From Aeromicrobium sp. (GTDB lineage: Bacteria; Actinomycetota; Coriobacteriia; Anaerosomatales; Anaerosomataceae), in contig JADIIM010000012.1 of the NCBI GenBank assembly GCA_015351705.1, positions 1 to 64,000 of the forward strand: a stretch of 64,000 nt of DNA. Direction: 5' to 3'. The position numbers and the translations under genes were made by a program. Numbering within the stretch: the stretch's first letter is position 1; the number at the start of each line of letters is the position of its first letter. Positions 32,687 to 42,327 of this stretch are shown in pieces. The notes under the pieces were generated by a model. That model worked only from the letters and a program-made list of their open reading frames with translations. It was not told the DNA's origin and did no database searches.

Positions 32687-32725
32687 CGTCACAGTACCGG
32701 CGGTGTCCGTCCCCGGGCGGACGCG

Positions 32726-32734
32726 TGATACGAT
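32726..32734 (+). promoter_or_regulatory. Extended -10 promoter for dxs
   Basis: TGATACGAT forms an extended -10 with the predicted start about 50 bases before the dxs GTG. Just upstream, GTCCG (32705-32709) and CGGAC (32718-32722) form a small hairpin that may end the xseB transcript. Confidence 0.45.
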
Positions 32735-32790
32735 GCAGATTCGGGCGCGCCTGAGCGCGTCTGTATCCGACTGGGAGTGTGCCGTAACCG

Positions 32791-34725
32791 GTGAGTGACA
32801 GACGCATCCTTGATTCCATCGACGAACCGAACGCCCTCAAAGCGCTCGACGCTGCGGAGTTGAAGCAGCTGGCCGCGGAGATCCGTGAACGGCTCATCGC
32901 GACCGTGTCGGCCACGGGCGGGCACCTCGCACCCAATCTCGGCGTGGTCGAACTCACACTCGGCCTGCACCGCGCTCTCGACTGCCCCCGGGACAGGATC
33001 GTGTGGGACGTCGGGCATCAGGCGTACGTGCACAAGCTCGTCACCGGCAGGCGTGAGCAGTTCGGGACGCTCAGGTGTTACGGTGGCGTGTGTGGTTTCC
33101 CGAAGCGCTCCGAGAGCCCGTGCGACGTCCACGACGCGGGTCATGCGAGCAACTCGATCTCCGTGGCGCTTGGACTCGCAGCCGCCCGCGACCTGCGGGG
33201 CACCGATGAGACGATCGTCGCCGTCATCGGCGACGGGTCGCTCACCGGCGGCATGGCCTTCGAGGCACTCAACCACGCGGGCCACCTCGGCACGCGGCTG
33301 GTCATCGTCCTCAACGACAACGAGATGTCCATCGCGCCGAACGTCGGCGCGCTTTCGAGCTACCTTGCGCGGGTCCGCCTCGACCGCCGCTATCGCCGGC
33401 TGCGTGATGACGTGGAGTCCGCACTGGCCAAGACGAAGCTCGGCGCGGCGATGGTCGCTGCGGGCGAGGCCGCCAAGGAGTCCGTGAAGCAGCTGCTGGT
33501 GCCGGGCATGCTCTTCGAGGAGCTCGGCATCCAGTACGTCGGGCCGATCGACGGCCACGACGTTTCGCAGGTTCAGAACGCCGTGACCTGGGCGGCCTCG
33601 GCTGACGGACCGGTCATCATCCACGCGGTGACGCGCAAGGGCATGGGTTACGTGCCCGCCGAGGACAGGCCCGACACCTTCCACGGCATCAGCCCGTTCT
33701 CGGTCGAGACCGGCAAGGTCAACGGATCGGGTAGCGGTGCGCTGAGCTACACCGAGACGTTCGGACGTGCTCTCGTCGCCGAGGCGCGCGCCGACGAGCG
33801 CATAGTGGCGATCACGGCCGCGATGCCCGCGGGGACGGGCCTCACGTACTTCGCCGAGGAGTTCCCTGACCGGTTCTATGACGTGGGCATCGCCGAGCAG
33901 CATGCGGTGGGGCTGGCTGCCGGCCTCGCGCACGGCGGACAGGTCCCGGTGGTCGCTCTGTACTCGACGTTCCTCCAGCGCGCCTACGACCAGGTCATCA
34001 TGGATGCAGCGCTGCAGGACCTTCACGTCGTCTTCTGCATCGACCGCGCCGGCCTGGTCGGGGAGGACGGCCCGACGCATCACGGCGTGTTCGATCTCAC
34101 GTACCTGCGCGCCGTTCCCAACCTGATGATCATGGCACCCGCCGATGAGGCGGAACTGGTGAACATGCTGCACACGGCCGTCCACGCCGAGGGGCCGGTC
34201 GCGATCCGCTATCCACGGGGGACCGGGCGTGGGGTCGCACTTCCCGCGGAGCCGGAGGTCCTTGAGGCGGGTCGTGCCGAGGTGCGCAGGGACGGCACCG
34301 ACGTGGCGATCCTCGCGGTGGGCCGGATGGTGGAGGTCGCCGAGGAAGCCGCGGTGCTGCTCGCCGCCGACGGCGTCGACGCGGGTGTCGTGAACATGCG
34401 CTGGATCAAGCCGATGGACCTCGAGGCGGTCTCGAAGGTATCGGCGTGTCCGCTGGTTGTCACCGTCGAGGAGAACACGGGCGTGGGCGGGTTCGGGGCC
34501 GGTGTGCTCGAGGCGCTCGCCGATCTGGGCGCGGACACCCCGGTGCTCAGGCTCGCGGTCCCGGACTGCTTCGTCACCCACGGGCACACCGATCGGCTGC
34601 TGGACGAGGTAGGTCTCACACCCGAGGCCGTGCGCGCCGCGATACTCGGCCGCATGCTCGACATACGCGCTGCCGAGGAGACACGGAGCCATGACCGGGC
34701 GCCGGGTCGACGTCGAGATCGCTAG
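32791..34725 (+). CDS. dxs: 1-deoxy-D-xylulose-5-phosphate synthase
   Basis: Dxs condenses pyruvate and glyceraldehyde 3-phosphate in the first step of the MEP isoprenoid pathway. The 644-residue transketolase-like enzyme has GHLAPNLGVVELT, the thiamine diphosphate motif GDGS at 147-150 (GDGSLTGGMAFEALN), a catalytic EQHAVGLAAG segment and DRAGLVGEDGPTHHG. GTG 32791 is the start. Its 3' end overlaps tlyA by 35 bases, a pairing frequent in actinobacteria and clostridia. Confidence 0.95.
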   Translation: MSDRRILDSIDEPNALKALDAAELKQLAAEIRERLIATVSATGGHLAPNLGVVELTLGLHRALDCPRDRIVWDVGHQAYVHKLVTGRREQFGTLRCYGGVCGFPKRSESPCDVHDAGHASNSISVALGLAAARDLRGTDETIVAVIGDGSLTGGMAFEALNHAGHLGTRLVIVLNDNEMSIAPNVGALSSYLARVRLDRRYRRLRDDVESALAKTKLGAAMVAAGEAAKESVKQLLVPGMLFEELGIQYVGPIDGHDVSQVQNAVTWAASADGPVIIHAVTRKGMGYVPAEDRPDTFHGISPFSVETGKVNGSGSGALSYTETFGRALVAEARADERIVAITAAMPAGTGLTYFAEEFPDRFYDVGIAEQHAVGLAAGLAHGGQVPVVALYSTFLQRAYDQVIMDAALQDLHVVFCIDRAGLVGEDGPTHHGVFDLTYLRAVPNLMIMAPADEAELVNMLHTAVHAEGPVAIRYPRGTGRGVALPAEPEVLEAGRAEVRRDGTDVAILAVGRMVEVAEEAAVLLAADGVDAGVVNMRWIKPMDLEAVSKVSACPLVVTVEENTGVGGFGAGVLEALADLGADTPVLRLAVPDCFVTHGHTDRLLDEVGLTPEAVRAAILGRMLDIRAAEETRSHDRAPGRRRDR

Positions 34726-35485
34726 CCGCGGGTTGCTCCCGTCGCGAGAGGCGGCCCGCGCGGCCGTGCTTGCCGGCGAGGTCACCGTCGACGGTGTCGT
34801 TGCGACCAAGGCCGGCGCGCCTGTGGGACCCGACGCCGTCATAGAGATCGCCGAGTCGCGGCGGTACGTCTCCCGCGGGGGTCTCAAGCTCGAGGGTGCG
34901 CTGGGCGCTTTCGGTATCGATGTCGCCGGCGCGCGGGCGATCGATGTCGGCGCGTCGACCGGCGGCTTCACCGACTGCCTTCTGCAGCGGCGCGCGGCCT
35001 CAGTGACGGCGGTCGACGTCGGCTACGGCCAGCTCGCCTGGCAGCTTCGGAACGACGAGCGGGTCCGTGTGCTCGAACGCACCAACATCCGGACCGCCGA
35101 TCCTGCGGTGCTCGGAGGGCCATACGACGTCGCGGTCATCGACGTCTCGTTCGTGGCACTGGCGAAAGTCCTCCCGTCGGTCATGCCGCTGGTGGCGGAG
35201 ACCGGGTGCTGTTTGGCGCTCGTTAAGCCGCAGTTCGAAGTCGGCAAAGGTCGTGTCGGTAAGAAGGGTGTGGTGCGGGACGCCATGCTTCATGAAGAGG
35301 TGCTCACGAGCGTCTCGGACACCGTGCATGCGGCCGGATGGGTGGTGCGTGGCCTGACATGGTCGCCGGTGAAGGGGCCGGAGGGTAACATTGAGTTCTG
35401 GGTATGGGCGGACCGTTCCGGACCGCCTGCCGACGCGTCGCCCGCAGCGGTCGTCGCGGGAGCGCATGAGGCCTTGGGAGGATAG
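34691..35485 (+). CDS. tlyA: TlyA family rRNA 2'-O-methyltransferase
   Basis: TlyA methylates ribosomal RNA at 2'-OH positions; in mycobacteria this confers capreomycin sensitivity. The 264-residue protein has an N-terminal S4 RNA-binding domain (RVDVEIASRGLLPSREAA...) and an FtsJ-like methyltransferase with the SAM motif AIDVGASTGGFTDCL, plus the catalytic-type Lys in LVKPQFEVGKG. The start at ATG 34691 with GGAG upstream lies inside dxs. The nadK start is 1 base after its stop. Confidence 0.93.
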   Translation: MTGRRVDVEIASRGLLPSREAARAAVLAGEVTVDGVVATKAGAPVGPDAVIEIAESRRYVSRGGLKLEGALGAFGIDVAGARAIDVGASTGGFTDCLLQRRAASVTAVDVGYGQLAWQLRNDERVRVLERTNIRTADPAVLGGPYDVAVIDVSFVALAKVLPSVMPLVAETGCCLALVKPQFEVGKGRVGKKGVVRDAMLHEEVLTSVSDTVHAAGWVVRGLTWSPVKGPEGNIEFWVWADRSGPPADASPAAVVAGAHEALGG

Positions 35486-35486
35486 T

Positions 35487-36335
35487 GTGCGCGTACTTCT
35501 GGTGCCGAACCCGGTGAACCCGCGGTCGGTCGAGGCTGTTCGCAGTGCCGCCGCGCGGTTGGTCGAGATGGGGTACGAGCCCGTGCTTGCAGCAGCGGAT
35601 GCGGAGGCCTGCGGTCTCGGCGGCCATGCGGTCCCGCGCGCTGAGATCGGCTCGCCGGACCTGGTCGTCGCACTCGGTGGGGATGGCACGATCTTGAAGG
35701 CCGTCCACCTGATCGGTGTCTCCGACGTGCCGGTCCTCGGGGTGAATCTGGGGCGGCTCGGATTCCTGTCCGGTGCCGACGGGGACGGGCTTGACGATGC
35801 GCTCGAGGCGGCGCTTGCTGGCGAGGCGCGCATCGAGCGTCGCCAGACCATCGAGGTCGCGGTGTCGGCCGGTGGCAGGGCCGCGGGGCGATATCGTGCG
35901 CTCAACGAGGTCTTCGTCGGTCGCGGGGGCGGTGTGCGCGGAGTGGAGCTCGAGGTGTCGGTGAACGACGTCGTGACCGGCCGCTACGTGTGTGACGGGA
36001 TGGTAGTGGCAACGCCCACGGGTTCGACCGCCTACGCGCTCTCAGCAGGCGGACCGCTCGTCTCGCCTGAGGTCCGTGGGATGGTGCTCGTGCCCGTCGC
36101 GCCGCATTCGGTGGGCACACGCCCGATCATCGCCGGCCCCGCCGACGTCGTACGGATCTCGTGTCCCAATCCCGCTCGCTCTGATGCGTGCGTGTCGGTC
36201 GACGGCGACCAGCTGCCGTGCAGGACGGCGCTCGATGCCGTGGAGGTACGCGTGGGCGAGCACGACGTGCGCTTGATGCGGATCGACGGCCGTGACTTCT
36301 ACGGCGTCCTGTCGCACACGTTCCTGGGGGCGTAG
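35487..36335 (+). CDS. nadK: NAD kinase
   Basis: NadK phosphorylates NAD to NADP. The 282-residue protein has the GGDGT motif at 64-68 (Asp66), the NLGRLGFL segment, the NE motif in ALNEVFVGR, and the glycine-rich ATPTGSTAYALSAGGP. GTG 35487 is chosen because GGGAGGA lies just upstream and because the N-terminus RVLLVPNP then fits the family. ATG 35466 would add seven residues. Confidence 0.93.
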   Translation: MRVLLVPNPVNPRSVEAVRSAAARLVEMGYEPVLAAADAEACGLGGHAVPRAEIGSPDLVVALGGDGTILKAVHLIGVSDVPVLGVNLGRLGFLSGADGDGLDDALEAALAGEARIERRQTIEVAVSAGGRAAGRYRALNEVFVGRGGGVRGVELEVSVNDVVTGRYVCDGMVVATPTGSTAYALSAGGPLVSPEVRGMVLVPVAPHSVGTRPIIAGPADVVRISCPNPARSDACVSVDGDQLPCRTALDAVEVRVGEHDVRLMRIDGRDFYGVLSHTFLGA

Positions 36336-36336
36336 C

Positions 36337-37977
36337 GTGCTCAGAGAGCTACACGTCCGTGACCTGGCACTCGTTGAGGACGTCTGGCTGGAGTTCGGCG
36401 CCGGCCTCACGGTCCTCACCGGTGAGACGGGCGCCGGCAAGACGGTCCTCGTTGAAGCGCTCAAGCTTCTGCTCGGCGAGCGGGCGGACTCGACGATGGT
36501 CCGCCAGGGAGCGGCCGAGGCTCTGGTCGAGGGGCACTTCACGCTCGACGGCCGCGATGTGCTCGTACAGCGCCGGGTGAGCTCCGAGGGCCGGTCCCGG
36601 TGCAGCATCGACGGTGAGATGGCCACGGTCTCGATGCTGGCGTCGGTGATCGGCGGTGTGGTCGACCTGCACGGTCAGCACGAACACCAGTCTCTCCTCT
36701 CTCCGTCGAGGCACGCCGGCTATCTTGACCGATCCGCCGGCCCGGATGCGGCATCCGCCCTCGCCGCGTATCGTGAGGCCTTCGACGACGCGCGCGCTGT
36801 CGCATCGGCGCTCGGTGCGCTCGAGGAGCAACTTGCCGACCGCGGCAGGCGCGAGGACTACCTCAGGTTCCAGGTCGCCGACATCGATGCGGTCGCGCCG
36901 GGTGACGGCGAGGACGAGGAGCTCGTTGCCAGGCTCCCGCGCCTGCGGCACGGCGAGCGGCTGGCCGAGGCCGCCGGGAGCGCGTTCGAGGCGCTCAAGG
37001 GAGAAGCCGGTGCTTCGGAGCGGCTTGGTCATGCTGTTGCTGCGCTCTCCAACGCCGCCGGGCTCGACCCACAGCTGGATGCGATGGCCGATACCCTCAC
37101 GCGACTGGACATCGAGGTGCAGGAGGTCGCGGGGACGCTGCGATCGTACGCTGCCTCTATCGAGCACGACCCCGCCGAGCTCGATGCCGTCGAGCACCGC
37201 CTGCGGCAACTGGGGGACCTCACGCGCAAGTACGGACCGACGCTCGCGGACGTGCTGGCCGCAAGGGACGCGGCTGCGCGCGAACTCGACGTGCTGCAGT
37301 CGGGTGAGGAGGGGCTTGCCGCTGCCCGGCAGGCGGTGGCTGAGGCCGAGGCCCGCCTCGAGGCCGCTGCACATGAGGTGGCAGCGGTGCGCGAGGCGGC
37401 CGTGCCCGCCTTCGTCGATCGGCTCAAGGCTGCCTCGGCTGACCTTGCGCTGCCCGACGCTTCCTTCGCGGTGGAGCGCACGCCGCTCGAGCGAGCGGCG
37501 TGGACCGCGTCGGGGCCTGAGCGCGTGGAGTTCCTGTTCGCGTCCGGCCCGGGGGAGGCGCCCCGGCCACTCGCGCGCGTCGCATCGGGTGGCGAGGTCT
37601 CGCGTGTCATGCTGGCGCTCAAAGGCGTGCTCGGTGCGGCCGACTCGGTTCCCGTCCTCGTCTTCGACGAGGTGGACGCAGGTATCGGTGGGGCGACGGC
37701 GCTCGCGGTCGGGCGCCGTCTGGCCGAGCTCGCCTCGGACCACCAGGTCCTGGTGGTGACACATCTGCCGCAGGTGGCCGCGCACGCCGACGCCCATGTC
37801 GTCGTGAGCAAGGGCACCTCGGAAGGCCGCGTCGTCACGGTCGCGCGCATGCTCGCTGATGAGGAACGCGAGCCGGAGATCGCGCGGATGCTTGCCGGCG
37901 ACGCGTCGTCCGTCGGGCTTGCGCACGCATCCGAACTCCTCGAAAGCGCCCGCACCAACCGGCGGGGAGGTGCGTAG
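36337..37977 (+). CDS. recN: DNA repair protein RecN
   Basis: RecN is an SMC-like ATPase in double-strand break repair. The 546-residue protein has an N-terminal ATPase half with Walker A GETGAGKT at 29-36, the LHGQHEHQSLL segment, a long coiled-coil middle (about 150-380) rich in Glu/Ala/Arg, and a C-terminal half with signature ASGGEVSRVMLALK and Walker B VLVFDEVDAGIGG. It begins 1 base after the nadK stop; the nadK-recN order is conserved in Gram-positive bacteria. Confidence 0.95.
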   Translation: MLRELHVRDLALVEDVWLEFGAGLTVLTGETGAGKTVLVEALKLLLGERADSTMVRQGAAEALVEGHFTLDGRDVLVQRRVSSEGRSRCSIDGEMATVSMLASVIGGVVDLHGQHEHQSLLSPSRHAGYLDRSAGPDAASALAAYREAFDDARAVASALGALEEQLADRGRREDYLRFQVADIDAVAPGDGEDEELVARLPRLRHGERLAEAAGSAFEALKGEAGASERLGHAVAALSNAAGLDPQLDAMADTLTRLDIEVQEVAGTLRSYAASIEHDPAELDAVEHRLRQLGDLTRKYGPTLADVLAARDAAARELDVLQSGEEGLAAARQAVAEAEARLEAAAHEVAAVREAAVPAFVDRLKAASADLALPDASFAVERTPLERAAWTASGPERVEFLFASGPGEAPRPLARVASGGEVSRVMLALKGVLGAADSVPVLVFDEVDAGIGGATALAVGRRLAELASDHQVLVVTHLPQVAAHADAHVVVSKGTSEGRVVTVARMLADEEREPEIARMLAGDASSVGLAHASELLESARTNRRGGA

Positions 37978-37980
37978 GCC

Positions 37981-39102
37981 ATGCGCACCGGAGGACAGGC
38001 GCGTCTCGATCGACGGACCAAGGACCTCGTCAAGCGCTTGGGGCCTGAGGACATCGCGATCATCGATCACGCCGATATGGACCGTGTGAGCGCCGAGGGA
38101 CTGCTCGAGACCGGTGTCGAGGTGGTCGTCAACGCGGCCCGCTCCACCACAGGCGCGTATCCGAACCTCGGGCCGCTGCTCCTGGTGCGTGGTGGCGTCC
38201 GGCTGATCGATGACGTGGGCCCGACGGTCTTCGATCGGGTCTCCGAGGGCGATCACGTCGAGGTGGTGGGCGGGGACGTCGTACTCGATGGTGAGGTCGT
38301 GGCCTCGGGGCGACGCCTGACCGTCGACGTCGTGGAGGCTGCGCTGCAGGAGGCGACGGCACGGCTCGACGACCAACTCGACGCGTTCGTGCGCAACACG
38401 ATGGAGTTCGTCGAGAAGGAGCGGGCGCTTCTGACCGGCGCGGTCGCGGTGCCACACCTCGAGACACGCATCGACGGTCGCCAGGTGCTGGTCGTCGTGC
38501 GCGGGTACGACTACAAGGACGACCTCCGGACGCTGCTTCCGTACATCAAGGAAGTGCGGCCCGTGCTCATCGGTGTCGACGGGGGAGCAGATGCCCTCCG
38601 TGAGTTCCGGCTTCGGCCGGACCTGATCGTCGGGGACATGGACTCGGTGAGCGATGCGACACTGACCAGCGGTGCCGAGATCGTGGTGCACGCCTACACC
38701 GACGGCTCGTGCCCCGGCCGGGAGCGGCTCGAGAAGCTCGGGGTGCCGTTCACCGAGTGGCGGACGCCCGGCACGAGCGAGGACCTCGCGCTCCTGCTCG
38801 CCAGCGAGTCGGGGGCCGATCTCATCGTGGCGGTTGGGACGCACTGGAACCTCCTCGAGCAGCTGGACAAGGGCCGGCGGGGGATGGCCTCGACGTTCCT
38901 GGTCCGGCTCCGCGTGGGCCCGAGACTGGTGGACGCGAAGGGCGTGAGCCGTTTGTACCGGGCCTCGGTCAGGCCGGGCCAGCTCCTGCTGCTCGTGGGC
39001 GCCGCCCTCGCGGTCGTGACGGTCGTCGTCTTCATCTCGCCGCCCGCGCGGGCGTTCCTCTCTCTGTTGCTTCTCGGCCTGCGTGCCGTCGTCGGACTCT
39101 AA
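37981..39102 (+). CDS. steA: SteA-like cytokinetic ring protein
   Basis: The 373-residue protein matches SteA of Corynebacterium, which with SteB links the division ring to daughter-cell separation. It has an N-terminal domain with IIDHADMDRVSAEGLL, a middle GYDYKDDLRTL segment, a thiamine pyrophosphokinase-like region (DLIVGDMDSVS), and a C-terminal membrane anchor (GQLLLLVGAALAVVTVVVF). Position between recN and the SteB-like gene matches the actinobacterial order. Confidence 0.87.
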   Translation: MRTGGQARLDRRTKDLVKRLGPEDIAIIDHADMDRVSAEGLLETGVEVVVNAARSTTGAYPNLGPLLLVRGGVRLIDDVGPTVFDRVSEGDHVEVVGGDVVLDGEVVASGRRLTVDVVEAALQEATARLDDQLDAFVRNTMEFVEKERALLTGAVAVPHLETRIDGRQVLVVVRGYDYKDDLRTLLPYIKEVRPVLIGVDGGADALREFRLRPDLIVGDMDSVSDATLTSGAEIVVHAYTDGSCPGRERLEKLGVPFTEWRTPGTSEDLALLLASESGADLIVAVGTHWNLLEQLDKGRRGMASTFLVRLRVGPRLVDAKGVSRLYRASVRPGQLLLLVGAALAVVTVVVFISPPARAFLSLLLLGLRAVVGL

Positions 39103-39111
39103 GGGGACCTG

Positions 39112-39981
39112 ATGTACAACCTCCGCTATCACCTGGCGTCGCTGATCGCGGTCTTCCTCGCGCTGGCGATCGGTCTGGTGCTCGGCACCGTGGTGGCCGA
39201 GCGCGGGATGATCACCGACCAGTCGAGCGCGCTCGTCGCCGACCTGCAGCGACGGTTCGACGAGATCAACGCCGCCAACGATGAGCTGCGTGCGGGGCTC
39301 GAGCAGGACCGGGCGTTCGCCGAGGACGCTGCCGAGACACTGATCGACGGACGCCTGGCTGATACGCACGCCATCGTTCTCGTTGGCACCGGCCGCGTGG
39401 ACGGCGCCGCAGTCGTGGAGCAAGTCGTCACCGACGCGGGCGGTTCGGCATCGCGGGTGACGATGGGCGTTCCTGTACTCGGACTCGATCGCAACGAGCC
39501 GGAGGGCCTCGCCGGCTACTTCGCCTTCCGCGAGATCGAGATGGAGCCGGCCGGTGACGGCCTGGTGCGACAGGTCGCCGCCGCACTCGCCAAGGAGTGG
39601 GTGTCCGGTGAGGATCGCGCGCTCACCGAGGTGCTCGTGGAAGCCGGCGTGCTGAGCGTCCCGGCGAGTGTCGAAGAGACGGTTGGCGCGTCCGCGCTCG
39701 TCGTGATGGCCGGGGCAGAGGAGGCCTGCGACGCCTTCGCGATCGCGCTCGCGCAGGAGATGGCCGACCTCGGAGCTGTGACCATCGGGGCCGAGTCGGC
39801 CGCCGCCCGGACCGGAGTCGCGTCCGCATGCGCTGCCGAGGGGCTGTCGGCGGTCGATCACGTGTCGACGCCGCAGGGCAGGGTCGCGCTCGTGTGGCTG
39901 CTCACCGGCTCGGCGCGTGGGTACTACGGCACCGGTGATGCGGCCGATGGGCTCTATCCGGCGCTCGTATCGGCGGACTGA
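39112..39981 (+). CDS. steB: SteB/MctB-like envelope protein (copper transporter family)
   Basis: This 289-residue protein has an N-terminal membrane helix (about 8-28, with LIAVFLALAIGLVLGT), a coiled coil (about 36-70) and a soluble alpha/beta domain. The family includes mycobacterial MctB, named for copper homeostasis, and corynebacterial SteB, a partner of SteA. Direct linkage to steA supports the SteB role. No cluster of metal-binding Cys/Met residues is visible. Its 3' end overlaps the convergent glycosyltransferase gene by 28 bases. Confidence 0.83.
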   Translation: MYNLRYHLASLIAVFLALAIGLVLGTVVAERGMITDQSSALVADLQRRFDEINAANDELRAGLEQDRAFAEDAAETLIDGRLADTHAIVLVGTGRVDGAAVVEQVVTDAGGSASRVTMGVPVLGLDRNEPEGLAGYFAFREIEMEPAGDGLVRQVAAALAKEWVSGEDRALTEVLVEAGVLSVPASVEETVGASALVVMAGAEEACDAFAIALAQEMADLGAVTIGAESAAARTGVASACAAEGLSAVDHVSTPQGRVALVWLLTGSARGYYGTGDAADGLYPALVSAD

Positions 39982-40652
39982 CGCTCGAACGAGAGCCGTG
40001 CGAGCGTACGCGCGACGGCAAGGAACTGCCGCCCGCGATGGACGAACCCTGGCAGGTCGCGACCGGTCTCGGCATGCTGCATGCTCGTCGGCACTTCGCG
40101 TATCCGCAGACCTGCTCGCGCGACCCGGACGGTGAGCGCCACCTCGACGCCGAAGCCGTGTGCGAACGGTGTTCCCGCCGCGATCGCGTCACGATTGAGC
40201 GCCCGCTGCCCTGACAGGGGCGCTGAGACCCGGATCCCGGTCAGCCGCTCGATCCCCCAACGTGCCAGCCGCTTCACGAGCCCAAGGCCTCCTCGGCGCA
40301 CCGGTGGGGGGAACGTCGCGATAGCCATGTCCGTGGTTCCCTCGGCCAGAGGTGCAAGGAGCGCCGCCGCCTCTCTGGCGGTCTCGCCGAGATCGGCGTC
40401 GAGCAGCACGATGATGTCCGCCGACGCTCCCACGTGCTCCAGTCCGGCCTGAAGCGCTCCGCCCTTGCCGACGTTCCGTGCGAGTGAAAGCACCTCTGCC
40501 CCGGCGTCACGGGCGCGGGCGCCGGTTTCATCGGTGGAGCCGTCGTCGATCACCAGCACGCGCCCGACGCCGGCCACCGCCTGTGCCGCCGTCACGGTCG
40601 CAGCGATGCGGTGCTCCTCGTTGAGCGCGGGGATGAGAACGGTCGCTGCCAC
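39954..40652 (-). CDS. Family 2 glycosyltransferase
   Basis: This 232-residue cytoplasmic GT-A enzyme has ATVLIPALNEEHRIA at the start, VIDDGSTDET, a NVGKGGALQAGLEHV segment and the metal-binding DADLGE (DxD motif). It resembles dolichyl-phosphate-type or polyprenyl-glucosyl transferases, but no membrane segment is present. It lies just downstream of murJ on the same strand, with the GTG start 6 bases after the murJ stop. The acceptor is unknown. Confidence 0.88.
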   Translation of the reverse strand: MAATVLIPALNEEHRIAATVTAAQAVAGVGRVLVIDDGSTDETGARARDAGAEVLSLARNVGKGGALQAGLEHVGASADIIVLLDADLGETAREAAALLAPLAEGTTDMAIATFPPPVRRGGLGLVKRLARWGIERLTGIRVSAPLSGQRALNRDAIAAGTPFAHGFGVEVALTVRVARAGLRIREVPTSMQHAETGRDLPGFVHRGRQFLAVARTLARLSFERQSADTSAG

Positions 40653-40658
40653 GGGCCG

Positions 40659-42275
40659 TCAGCCTCGGCGGAACCGGGCGGCTACGCGCCCTACGGTATC
40701 GGAGAGCTCCGGCACGCGCAGTGCGGTCATGGCTCCGTACGCCGTCACGAGTCCCACCGTCCCGGCGATGAGCAGCTGGAGCAGGAAGCCTCCGGGCAAC
40801 TCGGCCAGCGCATGGGTGAGCGTCATCGCGCCCCAGGCCGCTCCCGCTCCGGCGGCAGAACCGAGGGCGACCTTGGCGAACGTGACAGCGAGCGCCCGGC
40901 CCTCGATCGGGCCGACCCGCCGCCGCAGGATGACAAGAAGCGCGATGAGGTGTCCGCAGAAGAAGATCCCATCGGCGATCGGGATGCCGATGATCCCGAG
41001 GCCGCCCCACCCGCCGAGCCCCCGGGTGAGGCCCGCGTACAGAACGACGTGGAGGGTCGTCGCCACGATGTTGGTGTACATCGGCGTGGCCGTGTCCTGC
41101 AGGGAGTAGAACGACTTGAGCACGAACATGTATCCGGCGAAGAACGCCAGACCGATCGCCCACCACAGCAAGACGCCCGCTACCACGGGCACGTCCTCGG
41201 CGGTGAATCGTCCCGCCCGGTACAGCGTGATGATCGGCGTCGCCAGGATCGCGAGCAGCGAGGCAAGCGGGACGATGAGAACCATGGTGGTGCGCATCCC
41301 GCGCGCGAACATGGCCGTGAAGGCGGGCATGTCACCGCGATTCGCGCGCTCGGCGAGCTCGGGGAAGATCGCGGTGGCGAGCGCCACTGCGAAGATCCCG
41401 TAGGGAAGCTGGTAGAACTGCCACGCGTACCGGAGCGCGGCCTGCCCGCCCTCGCCCGTGGCGATCGCGAAGTTCGTCCGGAAGGTGACCGCCACGAGGT
41501 TCGTCACCACGTACACCAGGATGGGGACCATCTTGACCGCAACGGTCCTGAGCGCCGGGTGACGCCAGTCAATCCTCGGCGTGTAACGTACGCCGAGCTT
41601 CAGCAGGCTCGGAACCTGGACGAGTGCCATCACGAGCACGCCGAGTGTCGTGCCGATCGCCAGGCCCGTGAGCGCGAGGTCCGGGTCACTCTCCCGGAAC
41701 GGCACGTACACGCCGAGGAGTGTCGCCGTGACGACCAGGTTGTTGAAGATCGGGGCGATCGCCGGGGCGAGGAACCGTCGGTAGGAGTTGAGCACGCCGG
41801 TGAACACGAGGCCCATGCCGTAGAAGACGATCTGGACCGCGAAGAAGCGGAAGAACCACATCGCGAGTGCGGCCTGCTCGGCGGGGACGGTCAGCGTCTG
41901 CGAGCGCACGAACGGCTGCGGCCAGATCGTGGCCACGAGCGCCACCACGCCGAGCCCGAGCACGATGATGTTGAGCACGTAGCTCGCGAAGCGCCATGCG
42001 TCATGCTCGCCGTCCTTCTGCAGCCGCTCCATGAACAGCGGTATGAAGACACTTGAGAGCACGCCGCCCGCGAGGAGCTCGAAGAGCATGTTCGGGAGGT
42101 TGTTGGCGATGTCGTAGGAGTCGGCGATGGCTGTCACGCCGAGCGCGTAGGCCATCGCCCAGGTGCGGACGAAGCCCGTGATGCGCGACACGAGCGTCGA
42201 GACCGACATCGAGGCGGTCGAGCGGGCTATCGATGGCGTTGCGATGATCGGGCTCCTCGTCCGGTGACCGCACAA
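40659..42275 (-). CDS. murJ: Lipid II flippase MurJ
   Basis: MurJ flips lipid II across the membrane for peptidoglycan synthesis. The protein has up to 538 residues and about 14 membrane helices of the MOP superfamily, with SVSTLVSRITGFVRTWAMAY near the start, NNLPNMLFELLAGGVLSSVFIPLF, and a final basic tail. The only canonical upstream start is TTG 42275, which lacks a ribosome binding site. ATG at codon 23 would lose part of helix 1's conserved lead-in, and a GAGGAG motif precedes two ATC codons at 42243-42248. The start is therefore uncertain. Confidence 0.92.
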   Translation of the reverse strand: MCGHRTRSPIIATPSIARSTASMSVSTLVSRITGFVRTWAMAYALGVTAIADSYDIANNLPNMLFELLAGGVLSSVFIPLFMERLQKDGEHDAWRFASYVLNIIVLGLGVVALVATIWPQPFVRSQTLTVPAEQAALAMWFFRFFAVQIVFYGMGLVFTGVLNSYRRFLAPAIAPIFNNLVVTATLLGVYVPFRESDPDLALTGLAIGTTLGVLVMALVQVPSLLKLGVRYTPRIDWRHPALRTVAVKMVPILVYVVTNLVAVTFRTNFAIATGEGGQAALRYAWQFYQLPYGIFAVALATAIFPELAERANRGDMPAFTAMFARGMRTTMVLIVPLASLLAILATPIITLYRAGRFTAEDVPVVAGVLLWWAIGLAFFAGYMFVLKSFYSLQDTATPMYTNIVATTLHVVLYAGLTRGLGGWGGLGIIGIPIADGIFFCGHLIALLVILRRRVGPIEGRALAVTFAKVALGSAAGAGAAWGAMTLTHALAELPGGFLLQLLIAGTVGLVTAYGAMTALRVPELSDTVGRVAARFRRG

Positions 42276-42327
42276 GTGTAGCCGACCGTACCGCTGCGCA
42301 ACGCTTCACACGAGCGATGTCGGCGGT

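Noticed and set aside
36349-39861. A 1170-codon open frame on the minus strand opposite recN, steA and steB
   Set aside because: It is the longest open frame in the region, but its product is dominated by Arg, His, Asp and Glu with no domain. Each of the three opposing genes is well supported, and long antisense frames are expected at this GC content.
40611-42056. A 481-codon plus-strand frame opposite murJ
   Set aside because: The product is a charged, repetitive Arg/Glu/Asp/His mixture; murJ with its membrane helices is clearly the real gene.
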